Source: Bacteroidota bacterium (GTDB lineage: Bacteria; Bacteroidota; Bacteroidia; Bacteroidales; CAIWKO01). From it: a stretch of DNA of 64,000 nucleotides. The DNA lies in NCBI GenBank assembly GCA_037133915.1, contig JBAXND010000018.1, positions 1 through 64,000 on the forward strand, in the 5' to 3' direction. Of this stretch, positions 1-6,404 are shown one piece after another. Position 1 is the first letter of the stretch. Every line of letters begins with the position of its first letter. The notes below the pieces were generated by a model, which searched no databases, had not been told where the DNA came from, and was given only the letters and a program-made list of their open reading frames with translations. A program made the translations under genes and the position numbers.

Positions 1-53
1 TGAAGGTGGTCAAATTAAAACGGCGTAGACTGGTCAATTTAGGCGGCGTATCC
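1..53. mobile_element. Probable terminal remnant of an IS21-type element
   Basis: Two near-repeats, GGTCAAATTaaaaCGGCGTA (from about position 9) and GGTCAATTTaggCGGCGTA (from about 32), lie about 23 bp apart at the window edge. Repeated GGTCAA(T/A)TT blocks near the tip are typical of IS21-family ends, where they serve as multiple transposase binding sites. No istA or istB gene is visible because the window starts here. The family assignment is inference from the repeat pattern. Confidence 0.45.
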
Positions 54-207
54 AATAAACGTAAACAGCAATAAAATTCCAGTAACAATAAAAAGGTTTG
101 TTAAGAAAAAAAAGAAAGTTCACTACGTCTATTTGGATAATATTGTAGCAAGTAAACCTAATGGCGACTTGATAGGAGTAGCAGATATGTTTATTCAATT
201 TGAATAA
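51..207 (+). pseudogene. 3' fragment of an unknown gene truncated next to the IS-like end
   Basis: An open frame runs from about 51 to a TAA at 205-207 without a plausible start codon or ribosome binding site. It encodes about 51 residues: a Lys-rich stretch (KRFVKKKKK) and then VHYVYLDNIVASKPNGDLIG ending in ...FIQFE. The frame is closed upstream by a TAG inside the IS-like repeat at 1-53, as expected if a mobile element cut off the 5' part of the gene. I do not recognise the family. It could also be a fortuitous frame, since it is short. Confidence 0.35.
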
Positions 208-233
208 ACTGCTATAGGTAATAATTAAGCCTT

Positions 234-250
234 CCTCGCCTAAGGCGAGG
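234..250. repeat. Short palindrome CCTCGCC-TAA-GGCGAGG
   Basis: A perfect 7-bp inverted repeat with a 3-nt loop in the noncoding stretch before the first complete gene. There is no following T run, so it is not an obvious intrinsic terminator. Its style resembles the dispersed GC-rich palindromes elsewhere in the window (1688, 6286, 58548). Confidence 0.5.
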
Positions 251-313
251 CAAGCTGTGTGGTGTAGCCTAACATGAAGGCATGTTGCAAGAAATTGACA
301 CGACTAAAAAAAA

Positions 314-781
314 ATGATAATCTCAATATATTCAAAATATAATGGACATCTCTTTTATAAAGACGGGAAACTAGTGTATAAAAGCATCCATAACTTTGAG
401 CTTGATAGCACTCTTTTGAAAGACGAACACGGAGATAATGTCTGCGATATCTTTGTGGATTCGCATAAAATATTTTATGATTTCAACTACAGACTATACT
501 TTTTCAAGCGTGAAAATAAAAATGTGACGGTTAGGCGTAAGTTTTTTTTCTCATTAAAGCATACTTGCGAATACGGTAATGATACCTACAAAACGATTGT
601 CAATTTAGATTCAACATCGTTGCTAAAAAACGCAATGAAAATTGGGTATTTAAAAAAAGCATACCACAGCATGTCGGATAAGCCCAATTATTACCTGACT
701 ATATTTAACGACGCCGACATTGAAATGGCTATTTGTCTGCTTTTAATTAAGCCCTTGATTATTGATAATCATACGATATGA
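314..781 (+). CDS. Hypothetical protein, 155 aa
   Basis: I do not recognise this protein. The frame is complete and starts at an ATG after an A-rich stretch. It has no signal peptide or membrane segment. The sequence alternates short hydrophobic and charged or aromatic stretches (for example FYDFNYRLYFFKR and RRKFFFSLKHTCEYG), suggesting a beta-rich soluble fold. A LURP/tubby-like fold is one possibility, but I see no decisive motif. It lies next to a probable IS remnant and is more AT-rich than the housekeeping genes further on, which fits accessory DNA. It may share a transcript with the lipoprotein gene 48 bp downstream. Confidence 0.55.
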   Translation: MIISIYSKYNGHLFYKDGKLVYKSIHNFELDSTLLKDEHGDNVCDIFVDSHKIFYDFNYRLYFFKRENKNVTVRRKFFFSLKHTCEYGNDTYKTIVNLDSTSLLKNAMKIGYLKKAYHSMSDKPNYYLTIFNDADIEMAICLLLIKPLIIDNHTI

Positions 782-829
782 TGGGATATTGTAAGCATTT
801 TTCCAAGTAAGTGTAAGAAATAAAAATAA

Positions 830-1663
830 ATGACCCACAAACCAATAAAATTATTTGTTCTTCTGCTTAGCTGTTTCGCATTTTTTTCTTGCAGCAATAA
901 TCGAGACAGGCGAGTAATGATGGAGCTTGAGGACTCATATTCCCAATTCACTGCTTTTACTATAGCCAGAAGTAATGAAGGCTATAAACGCATATCGAAT
1001 AATACACAATGTAATCCTGTTATAAAAGCCCTTGCGATTAAAAAGGCCGACTCAATAATGCACATTGCCAGCCGTTTCTTTGCATTAACAGACAAGGTTG
1101 TGAACAACGAGCATAATTTAAATATTGGTCAGCTGCAACAGAGATACATTCATTCCCTGGACTCTATGAATGCATTGATTGACGCAAAATACAGGAAGCA
1201 GTTAGAGGTCAAAGATTATATGATTGTTTCAAAAGAAACAACTTCTATGGGGGCGCTCAAAATGCTTCAAAGCGACATGGCAATTTTGGAATATCAGCTA
1301 CTCGACCAAATATATAGTGGAAGTGTAGTTTATTCTGACTATTTCTTTCCAGTTTTAATATCGGTGCATCCCACAAAGTCTGACAAGAAAAATGCATGTT
1401 CGTTCGATTTGCAAATTAATCAATCAGAGAACCCTAATTCTAATCATACTCAAGATATCTCGATAGACTCAGTCGAATGTAATGGCAAACTGATTGTCGC
1501 GAAAAGCACAAGTGTTACCCGGCGAATAGTAACTGTCGGCAGCATATATCTGGACTCACTTGAAGCCGGGAATTATTCGGTTAAAGGAACATATAAGGAA
1601 ATCTTTCAAACAGGAAACTATGCACTGCGCCCTTTCCGTTATAATTTCAGAATTTCAAAATAA
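830..1663 (+). CDS. Predicted lipoprotein, 277 aa
   Basis: The N-terminus is a lipoprotein signal peptide: a Lys-containing start, a hydrophobic core and a lipobox ending FAFFSC with Cys21 as the expected lipidation site. The mature part has a helical, charged first half (roughly residues 30-160) and a beta-rich second half with paired short strands. I do not recognise a family. It probably sits on the periplasmic face of the inner or outer membrane. It follows the unknown gene at 314-781 on the same strand and ends before a 358-bp gene-free stretch. Confidence 0.65.
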   Translation: MTHKPIKLFVLLLSCFAFFSCSNNRDRRVMMELEDSYSQFTAFTIARSNEGYKRISNNTQCNPVIKALAIKKADSIMHIASRFFALTDKVVNNEHNLNIGQLQQRYIHSLDSMNALIDAKYRKQLEVKDYMIVSKETTSMGALKMLQSDMAILEYQLLDQIYSGSVVYSDYFFPVLISVHPTKSDKKNACSFDLQINQSENPNSNHTQDISIDSVECNGKLIVAKSTSVTRRIVTVGSIYLDSLEAGNYSVKGTYKEIFQTGNYALRPFRYNFRISK

Positions 1664-2021
1664 ACAACAGATATTGCCCCCCTGCCCCTCCCGACCTGCG
1701 GTACGGGACAGGCTCTAAAAAGGGGGGGGGTAAAAAAAATGTCAACCTATTTTAGGACGAGTTATAAATCGCCTGTCAGCCTTTGGCGGGAACAATTGAA
1801 AAGTTAAAAAAGTTGAAGTGGCGTCAGAAGGCCGAAGGCCGGTGCTTTTAGCATTATTCACAATGGGTTGTCCGTAACTAAATGCCGATTCCGTTCAATG
1901 CACCGTATGATTTGTTAGGTTTGTGGAGAGAAATGACGACAGAACAGGAATATTCATCTGTTTTACATAACATATCGGCGAATATTTTAACACAATTATA
2001 CATTTCAAAATCAATAAAAAA
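1664..2021. other. Gene-free stretch with GC-rich inverted repeats
   Basis: No gene is supported here; frames on the minus strand are shadows. The stretch holds a block of C runs facing a G run (about 1676-1730). Inside it is a hairpin TCCCGacc-tgc-ggtACGGGA (1688-1707, one bulged base), of the type scattered as repeats in Bacteroidota genomes. A second small hairpin, GGCCGAAGGCC, lies near 1830. The last 40 bp are AT-rich and should contain the promoter of the gene at 2022, but I see no clear TAnnTTTG match. Confidence 0.5.
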
Positions 2022-2468
2022 ATGAAAAAACTTTTTGTACTCCTTTTGGTAGTTTCGACCGGCATTTTTGTGGCAAATAAGGTAATGGCTCAGGCTGCAG
2101 GGACCTATTCTTGTCAGGTTTGCATGTTTGAAAGTCATTATTTTTCGGAAGGATCGGTAGTCGGACAGGTGAAACCGCTGGGCGAATCCGGGCAATTATA
2201 TCCCTACACCTGCACATCGGGTTCATGGATTCATTCCGATAATTTCCCCTGTGACAAATTTTTTATTGCAGCTCCACGCTCCATCAATGAGTGGGAAATA
2301 AAATACGCCATGGACTGCCGCTCATGCCTGTATAACGACAATGTGTACAGCGAAGGATCTATTATCTGCATGCCTAAAAAAGACAATAAAGTGCAGTCGA
2401 AGATTTATCCCTACAGCTGTGTAAAAGGCAAATGGACATCGATTGACGGAAGTAACAGCTGCAACTGA
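2022..2468 (+). CDS. Small secreted protein with two tandem Cys-rich repeats
   Basis: A 148-residue protein with a clear signal peptide (MKKLFVLLLVVSTGIFVANK, cleavage probably after VMAQA). The mature part is an internal duplication of about 50 residues. Each unit has a CxxC, then a Y/F-SEGS motif, then a (L/I)YPY(T/S)C-x(3-4)-G-x-W segment, and ends at a Cys near the unit end. The spacing of the Cys pair and the YSEGS motif is reminiscent of DUF1496-type periplasmic proteins, but this is only resemblance. The Cys residues are likely disulfide-bonded or metal-binding in the periplasm. The lipoprotein gene follows within 20 bp. Confidence 0.65.
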   Translation: MKKLFVLLLVVSTGIFVANKVMAQAAGTYSCQVCMFESHYFSEGSVVGQVKPLGESGQLYPYTCTSGSWIHSDNFPCDKFFIAAPRSINEWEIKYAMDCRSCLYNDNVYSEGSIICMPKKDNKVQSKIYPYSCVKGKWTSIDGSNSCN

Positions 2469-2485
2469 TAGTGGCAGATTGCTCT

Positions 2486-3133
2486 ATGAAAAGATTTATT
2501 CTATTATTCCTTTGCTGCCTGCTTTTCATGACAGGCTGTATTGAGATTACCGACGAGATAACGGTGAATGCCGACGGTTCGGGAACGATTCGCGCCAGCA
2601 TCGATATGGGAATGCTGGGCTCGGCATCGGACAAGCAAAGTCCAAACGTAGACATGGATATTCTCAACAAAATCAAAGCCTTTCCGCTGTTTGCCGATTC
2701 ATTGCTGAAAGGCATGCCGGGCATCAGCAACATCATCCCGGTAACGGATAATAAAAAAGGTCTGTTCGCAATCAGCATGGATTTTAAAGACAGCCGCTCG
2801 CTGAATAAGTCTATTTACAGGCTTTTCGGGAGAAAACCGGGTTTGTTTTCGCCCTCGTTCGTGAAGGTATCGAAACATAGGCTGGTAAAGAAAAATATGG
2901 CGCCCCTGCTCAAAAAGCTGATGGAAGGAAATAAAACCATCAACTCCATGGCGGGCGACATGATGATGCAATTCATCAGCTTCAACTCCATTTATCATCT
3001 GCCGAAAGGCGCAACCAAAATTTCGAACATCAAGGCCATTGCTGAAAATGGTGGTACGACCGTTACAACAAGGTTTTCGCTCAGCGAAATGATAAAAACA
3101 GATTTTGATTACGGAATAAAAATCAGGTACTGA
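2486..3133 (+). CDS. Predicted lipoprotein, about 215 aa
   Basis: The frame is open from 2471, but the ATG at 2486 gives a normal lipoprotein signal (MKRFILLFLCCLLFMTGC), so I prefer it. The mature protein begins IEITDEITVNADGSGTI, an opening shared by a group of bacterial lipoproteins in which a beta-strand with DGSG follows the lipidated Cys. The rest is mixed alpha/beta with no catalytic motif I can name. It likely forms an operon with the Cys-rich protein just upstream (17-bp gap) and ends one base before the convergent nitroreductase gene. Confidence 0.65.
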   Translation: MKRFILLFLCCLLFMTGCIEITDEITVNADGSGTIRASIDMGMLGSASDKQSPNVDMDILNKIKAFPLFADSLLKGMPGISNIIPVTDNKKGLFAISMDFKDSRSLNKSIYRLFGRKPGLFSPSFVKVSKHRLVKKNMAPLLKKLMEGNKTINSMAGDMMMQFISFNSIYHLPKGATKISNIKAIAENGGTTVTTRFSLSEMIKTDFDYGIKIRY

Positions 3134-3643
3134 TTACCAGCCATCCCGATGAATTCTGTCGGGATGAACTCTGTCGGGATGCGGCCGCTCTTCGGCAGGC
3201 CTACCGGCTGCGAACATCTGCACGGGCATAAATCCGGAAGGAATATTAAGAACTGAAGCGATGCCGTTCATACGGTCGGTGCGCGGGTAAACGCCCAGCC
3301 ACACGGCACCCAGTCCGAGCGAATGCGCCATGAGCAGCATGTTTTGCATGGCAGCGCACCCATTGGTATTCAGATATGACTCATGCTCCTCGCGTTCGCG
3401 GCTTCCGCAAACAACTACCGCAAATGCAGCAGCCGGCAGCATTTTGCCGTAGGGGTGCGCTTCAGAAAGTTTCTGAAGTATTTCTTTGCTCCGAATTACG
3501 ATGAATTCGTTTGATTGTGTGTTTCGCGCCGAGGGAGCGTAAAATCCTGCCTCAAGGATTTTTTGTATGGTATCATCGCCCACGGGCTCTGATGTATATT
3601 TGCGGATGCTGCGACGGTTGATGATGGCTTCTGAAAGTTTCAT
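3134..3643 (-). CDS. Nitroreductase family FMN-dependent oxidoreductase
   Basis: About 169 residues if started at the second ATG (MKLSEAIINRRSIRKYT); an upstream ATG at 3670 would add nine residues. RRSIRKYTSEPV is the FMN-phosphate-binding start of the nitroreductase fold. GFYAPSARNTQ and GLGAVWLGVYP are the usual mid and late motifs, and the tail ends in a DR(I/V)H...W pattern typical of the family. Proteins of this type reduce nitro compounds, quinones or similar acceptors with NAD(P)H in the cytoplasm; the real substrate cannot be told. A TACATTTG -7 element lies about 40 bp upstream. Confidence 0.85.
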   Translation of the reverse strand: MKLSEAIINRRSIRKYTSEPVGDDTIQKILEAGFYAPSARNTQSNEFIVIRSKEILQKLSEAHPYGKMLPAAAFAVVVCGSREREEHESYLNTNGCAAMQNMLLMAHSLGLGAVWLGVYPRTDRMNGIASVLNIPSGFMPVQMFAAGRPAEERPHPDRVHPDRIHRDGW

Positions 3644-3683
3644 GACGATTCTGTTATTTTTCTTTGGCACTTTTGTTTAAATG

Positions 3684-3691
3684 CAAATGTA
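3684..3691 (-). promoter_or_regulatory. Putative -7 promoter element (TACATTTG)
   Basis: Read on the minus strand this is TACATTTG, a full match to the Bacteroidota -7 consensus TAnnTTTG, about 40 bp before the nitroreductase start. A TTCG at about 3713-3716 is a weak candidate for the -33 element. Confidence 0.4.
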
Positions 3692-3696
3692 AAGAA

Positions 3697-3811
3697 TTAA
3701 AAAGTCGTGAGTCGAAAAAGCCCCCATCCCCGACCCTTCCCCCTCAAATGGGGAAGGGAGGTGGCAGGTCGTGAGTCGTGAGTCAAAAGAATAAAGTCGT
3801 GAGTCGAAATT
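3697..3811. repeat. Cluster of GTCGTGAGTC micro-repeats with a C-rich/G-rich inverted block
   Basis: The decamer GTCGTGAGTC or close variants occur several times in about 110 bp (near 3704, 3769, 3776 and 3796). They interleave with an inverted block of CCCCCT/AGGGGA type (about 3721-3763, CCCTTCCCC...GGGGAAGGG). A diverged copy, GTCGCGAGTCGTGAGTC, sits at about 6055-6071. The block is noncoding and looks like dispersed repeat debris. Confidence 0.6.
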
Positions 3812-3901
3812 CTGTAATGCTTGTAAAGTAAAAAGAAGTCAGGAGACAGAATGAAGGGATTGTTTCGGCTGCCAGGTGGTATCGCAATTACGGGGAATGT
3901 T

Positions 3902-3909
3902 TATATTTG
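3902..3909 (+). promoter_or_regulatory. Putative -7 promoter element (TATATTTG)
   Basis: A full match to TAnnTTTG located 23 bp before the ATG at 3932. Transcription would start near 3915, so the ATG at 3851 would lie upstream of the mRNA. This supports 3932 as the true start of the next gene. Confidence 0.5.
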
Positions 3910-3931
3910 TGATGTTCAAGGTGTAATTCCA

Positions 3932-4903
3932 ATGAATAAACGCAGCGGCATTTTTTTATCATATGGATTTATTGCGGCACTGGTAATGCTGTTATTGAAT
4001 GACCTGGCGCTGAAATACTCCTTCCATAATTTCTTTACAGGGAAACTCTCTGACCTTGCCGGACTGTTCATTTTTCCGTTGTTTTTCACCGTTCTGTTTC
4101 CCGGGAAGAAAAAAATGATTTTCATTATTACGGCAGTGCTTTTTGTATTTTGGAAATCGTCGGCATCGCAAGCCATCATCGACGGATGGAACAGCATTGG
4201 GGCATTTCGCATTGTTCGTACCGTGGATTATTATGATTTATCTGCACTTGCAGTACTCCCCTTTTCATATCGTTTTAAGGGAAATCACAAGCTGCCCGTG
4301 AGGCTGTTGCGCATACCCGTCATGCTGGCTGCGCTGTTTGCCTTCTGCTCTACGAGCTATGACCGAAGTATTGAAGTGAATAAAACGTATACGCTTAATA
4401 TGCCTAAAGAAGAGCTTATTGCACGCATAAACAGCATCGGCAATGGCAATGGCTGCCACAATATGATTTATTCATTTGACATTGAGAAAGCAGACACCAT
4501 GCTTGCTGGTTACGGCGATACATCATGGATATCATACACGTCATCAACTATTCGTAAAGACACGCTTTATAAGTACAACCGCATTACGGACAAACCCACC
4601 GATGAAATTGATACGATTTATCAATATTTTATCCCGGTAACGGATACAACTTTTATTAAAGATAATAAGGCGTTTGCGCTGAATATACCCGCATCGCGCT
4701 ACATGCATACGGATACCGCATCATACTGTAACTGCGTCGAGACCAGGGTAAGTATTGCGGGCAATGGAAGCACTTCCCGGCTTACCCTGAAGAATGTGTA
4801 CATCAACTATTGCATGGGCGGGTCGGGTAAAAAGGAACGAGAAAAACTGAAAGCGGCACTCACGATGGCTTTTGAAAAAGAATATATAGACAGAATAAAA
4901 TAA
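3932..4903 (+). CDS. Integral membrane protein with periplasmic C-terminal domain, 323 aa
   Basis: The frame opens at 3851, but ATG 3932 fits the promoter at 3902 and gives MNKRSGIFLSYGFIAALVML, the first membrane segment. About four hydrophobic segments occupy the first 140 residues, including a conserved-looking HNFFTGKLSDLAGLFIFP between segments one and two. The remaining part is soluble, with many Thr/Asp residues and a short Cys pattern (CNC and a late YC), probably extracytoplasmic. The KLSDxAGLF motif is familiar from uncharacterised membrane proteins of Bacteroidota and Proteobacteria, but I know of no assigned function. It appears monocistronic. Confidence 0.7.
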   Translation: MNKRSGIFLSYGFIAALVMLLLNDLALKYSFHNFFTGKLSDLAGLFIFPLFFTVLFPGKKKMIFIITAVLFVFWKSSASQAIIDGWNSIGAFRIVRTVDYYDLSALAVLPFSYRFKGNHKLPVRLLRIPVMLAALFAFCSTSYDRSIEVNKTYTLNMPKEELIARINSIGNGNGCHNMIYSFDIEKADTMLAGYGDTSWISYTSSTIRKDTLYKYNRITDKPTDEIDTIYQYFIPVTDTTFIKDNKAFALNIPASRYMHTDTASYCNCVETRVSIAGNGSTSRLTLKNVYINYCMGGSGKKEREKLKAALTMAFEKEYIDRIK

Positions 4904-5016
4904 ATCAGCAAATTTTTTCGCGCTGATTCGTTCAGAAACAATTATTTTTATCCTCATATTCTGCGATTTTTTGTCCAAGTATGAATAGTGTTTTTTATAA
5001 TTAACCGAATGCTGCA

Positions 5017-6069
5017 TTGAAAATAGAATTATCAAATATTACGGTTGAAACCACCTGCCAGTGTAATCTGGATTGCAGCTATTGCCACAATATATGGAAG
5101 GCCGGCGGCGAGCCTGAAAAATTTGTTTCTTCATACAGAGAAGCGATAAAAACGCTGAAAAAGCTGTTTCGCTGGTCCGATGTAAAGCATATCACCTTTA
5201 CCGGAGGCGAACCACTGCTTAGTGAGCGCTTCAGCGAGGTTGTGCAGTTTGCGCGTATCCGTAAAAAAGAAGTGACCGTTGTGAGTAATGGCAATGCTCC
5301 GTATCCTGAATCATATCAGGAGCTTCTGAAGCTCGGCGTAAGTTTGTTTAAAATACCCGTGCATTCGAGTTTCTCGGGCGAACACGATAAAATGACGAAT
5401 GTTGAAGGCTCGTGGGCGAAGGCCGTTACGACCATTCGGGAGATTACTGCCGCCGGAGGTTCCGTATTACCGGTGATTGTGCTCACACGCCATAACATTT
5501 CATCCGTAGAAAGTACGCTTGCCTTTATATCTGAATCGCTCGGGCTGAAGCAGGTTATGATCAACCGTTTTAATATCGGCGGTAAAGGTATTGCGGAGAT
5601 GAAAAATATTATTCCTACAATGCAGGAATTGCGAAGCGCCTACGAAACTGCCAATCGCGTTGCCGGGGCATTGAATTTGAAAATATCGTCAAATGTTTGT
5701 ACCCCTTTTTGTGTTGTAAATCCGGCAGATTATCCGAATATTGCTTTTAGCTCGTGTTCAACCGACCGCAGCAAGCTTCCGATAACACTTGACCTCACAG
5801 GTAATATCCGTCTGTGTAATCACTCGCCCCTGGTGGCCGGTAATATTTTTGAAAAATCGCTTGATGAAATTCTTAACAGCGAACCGGCAACCTTATGGCT
5901 GAAGAACACACCCGAATATTGCACGGGATGCAGCGTTTATGAGAACTGCCTTGGAGGATGCCGTGCTGCGGCCTTGCAGGTTGGACTTACTATGGACGAT
6001 GCTGACCCTATCGTATCGCTTACCGGACTGACAAGTGGGGCGGAGATGATGAAAAGTCGCGAGTCGTGA
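5017..6069 (+). CDS. Radical SAM protein with SPASM-like C-terminal cluster domain
   Basis: 350 residues from a TTG start; no ATG gives the complete N-terminal strand. CNLDCSYCH (near residue 15) is the Cx3Cx2C motif that binds the SAM-cleaving 4Fe-4S cluster, followed by FTGGEPLL. The C-terminal third carries further cysteines in a SPASM/twitch-like pattern: CSTDRS, LCNHSP and CTGCSVYENCLGGC. This suggests one or two auxiliary clusters. Enzymes of this build modify peptides or proteins or mature cofactors (PqqE, MoaA and anSME relatives). No precursor peptide or partner gene is adjacent, so the substrate is unknown. A hairpin at 4905-4928 separates it from the upstream gene. Confidence 0.8.
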   Translation: MKIELSNITVETTCQCNLDCSYCHNIWKAGGEPEKFVSSYREAIKTLKKLFRWSDVKHITFTGGEPLLSERFSEVVQFARIRKKEVTVVSNGNAPYPESYQELLKLGVSLFKIPVHSSFSGEHDKMTNVEGSWAKAVTTIREITAAGGSVLPVIVLTRHNISSVESTLAFISESLGLKQVMINRFNIGGKGIAEMKNIIPTMQELRSAYETANRVAGALNLKISSNVCTPFCVVNPADYPNIAFSSCSTDRSKLPITLDLTGNIRLCNHSPLVAGNIFEKSLDEILNSEPATLWLKNTPEYCTGCSVYENCLGGCRAAALQVGLTMDDADPIVSLTGLTSGAEMMKSRES

Positions 6070-6080
6070 GTCAACAAGCG

Positions 6081-6108
6081 TTTCGTTTAAGGAAAATTGA
6101 TATCTTTG
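6081..6108 (+). promoter_or_regulatory. Promoter of tRNA-Val (TATCTTTG -7)
   Basis: TATCTTTG at 6101-6108 matches TAnnTTTG fully and lies 13 bp before the first tRNA base. A T-rich segment (TTTCGTTT, 6081-6088) may serve as the -33 region. The spacing implies a very short leader before the tRNA. Confidence 0.55.
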
Positions 6109-6121
6109 CGCAGCTTTAACA

Positions 6122-6196
6122 GGGACGTTAGCCCAGCTGGTTTAGAGCGCTGCCTTCACACGGCAGAGGTCACTGGTTCGAATCCAGTACGTCCCA
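6122..6196 (+). tRNA. tRNA-Val (anticodon CAC)
   Basis: A complete cloverleaf is visible. The acceptor stem GGGACGT (6122-6128) pairs with ACGTCCC (6189-6195), and the discriminator base is A6196. The anticodon arm CTGCC-TTCACAC-GGCAG gives anticodon CAC, which reads GUG. The T arm is CTGG-TTCGAAT-CCAG. CCA is not fully encoded (ACT follows), so it is added after transcription. A strong hairpin terminator follows at 6233-6264. Confidence 0.95.
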
Positions 6197-6232
6197 CTTA
6201 TTAGTAGTAAGACAATAGACGTAAGATTTTGA

Positions 6233-6264
6233 CCAAAAATGACCGCACAAGCGGTCCTTTTTGG
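6233..6264 (+). terminator. Intrinsic terminator of tRNA-Val
   Basis: CCAAAAATGACCGC, loop ACAA, then GCGGTCCTTTTTGG forms a nearly perfect stem of about 14 bp with a T-rich 3' arm. It lies 37 bp after the tRNA. Confidence 0.8.
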
Positions 6265-6271
6265 TTTAATG

Positions 6272-6344
6272 GAGGTCACTGGTTCTCCGTCAGCTGACGG
6301 ACAGTACGTCCCACTTATTAGTAGTAAGACATTAGACGTAAGAT
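6272..6344 (+). repeat. Partial duplicate of the tRNA-Val 3' end and its downstream flank
   Basis: The segment repeats 6166-6227: GAGGTCACTGGTTC, then CAGTACGTCCCA, then the following 31 bp with one or two changes. In the T loop, where the real tRNA has GAATC, the copy carries the 16-bp perfect palindrome TCCGTCAGCTGACGGA (6286-6301). It has no acceptor 5' strand, D arm or anticodon arm, so it is not a functional tRNA. Duplicated tRNA 3' ends are typical of integrative-element attachment sites, but only about 45 bp and a terminator separate the two copies. Confidence 0.75.
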
Positions 6345-6350
6345 GTTAGA

Positions 6351-6380
6351 CCAAAAGAGCCGCGGTTGCGGCTCTTTTGG
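6351..6380. terminator. Perfect hairpin terminator, probably bidirectional
   Basis: CCAAAAGAGCCGC, loop GGTT, then GCGGCTCTTTTGG is a perfect 13-bp stem with A and T tracts on either side. It lies between the tRNA region (rightward) and the 3' end of the TonB receptor gene (leftward) and can stop transcription from both. Confidence 0.7.
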
Positions 6381-6404
6381 TTAGGAAAAACTTTCGCTTA
6401 TTTC

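Noticed and set aside
3143..3180. Near-palindromic ATCCCGA...TCGGGAT repeat at the end of the nitroreductase gene
   Set aside because: Although the DNA looks like an intergenic repeat element, the encoded tail (HPDRIHRDGW) fits the family's usual DRxH...W ending, so I treat it as coding sequence with an incidental internal repeat.
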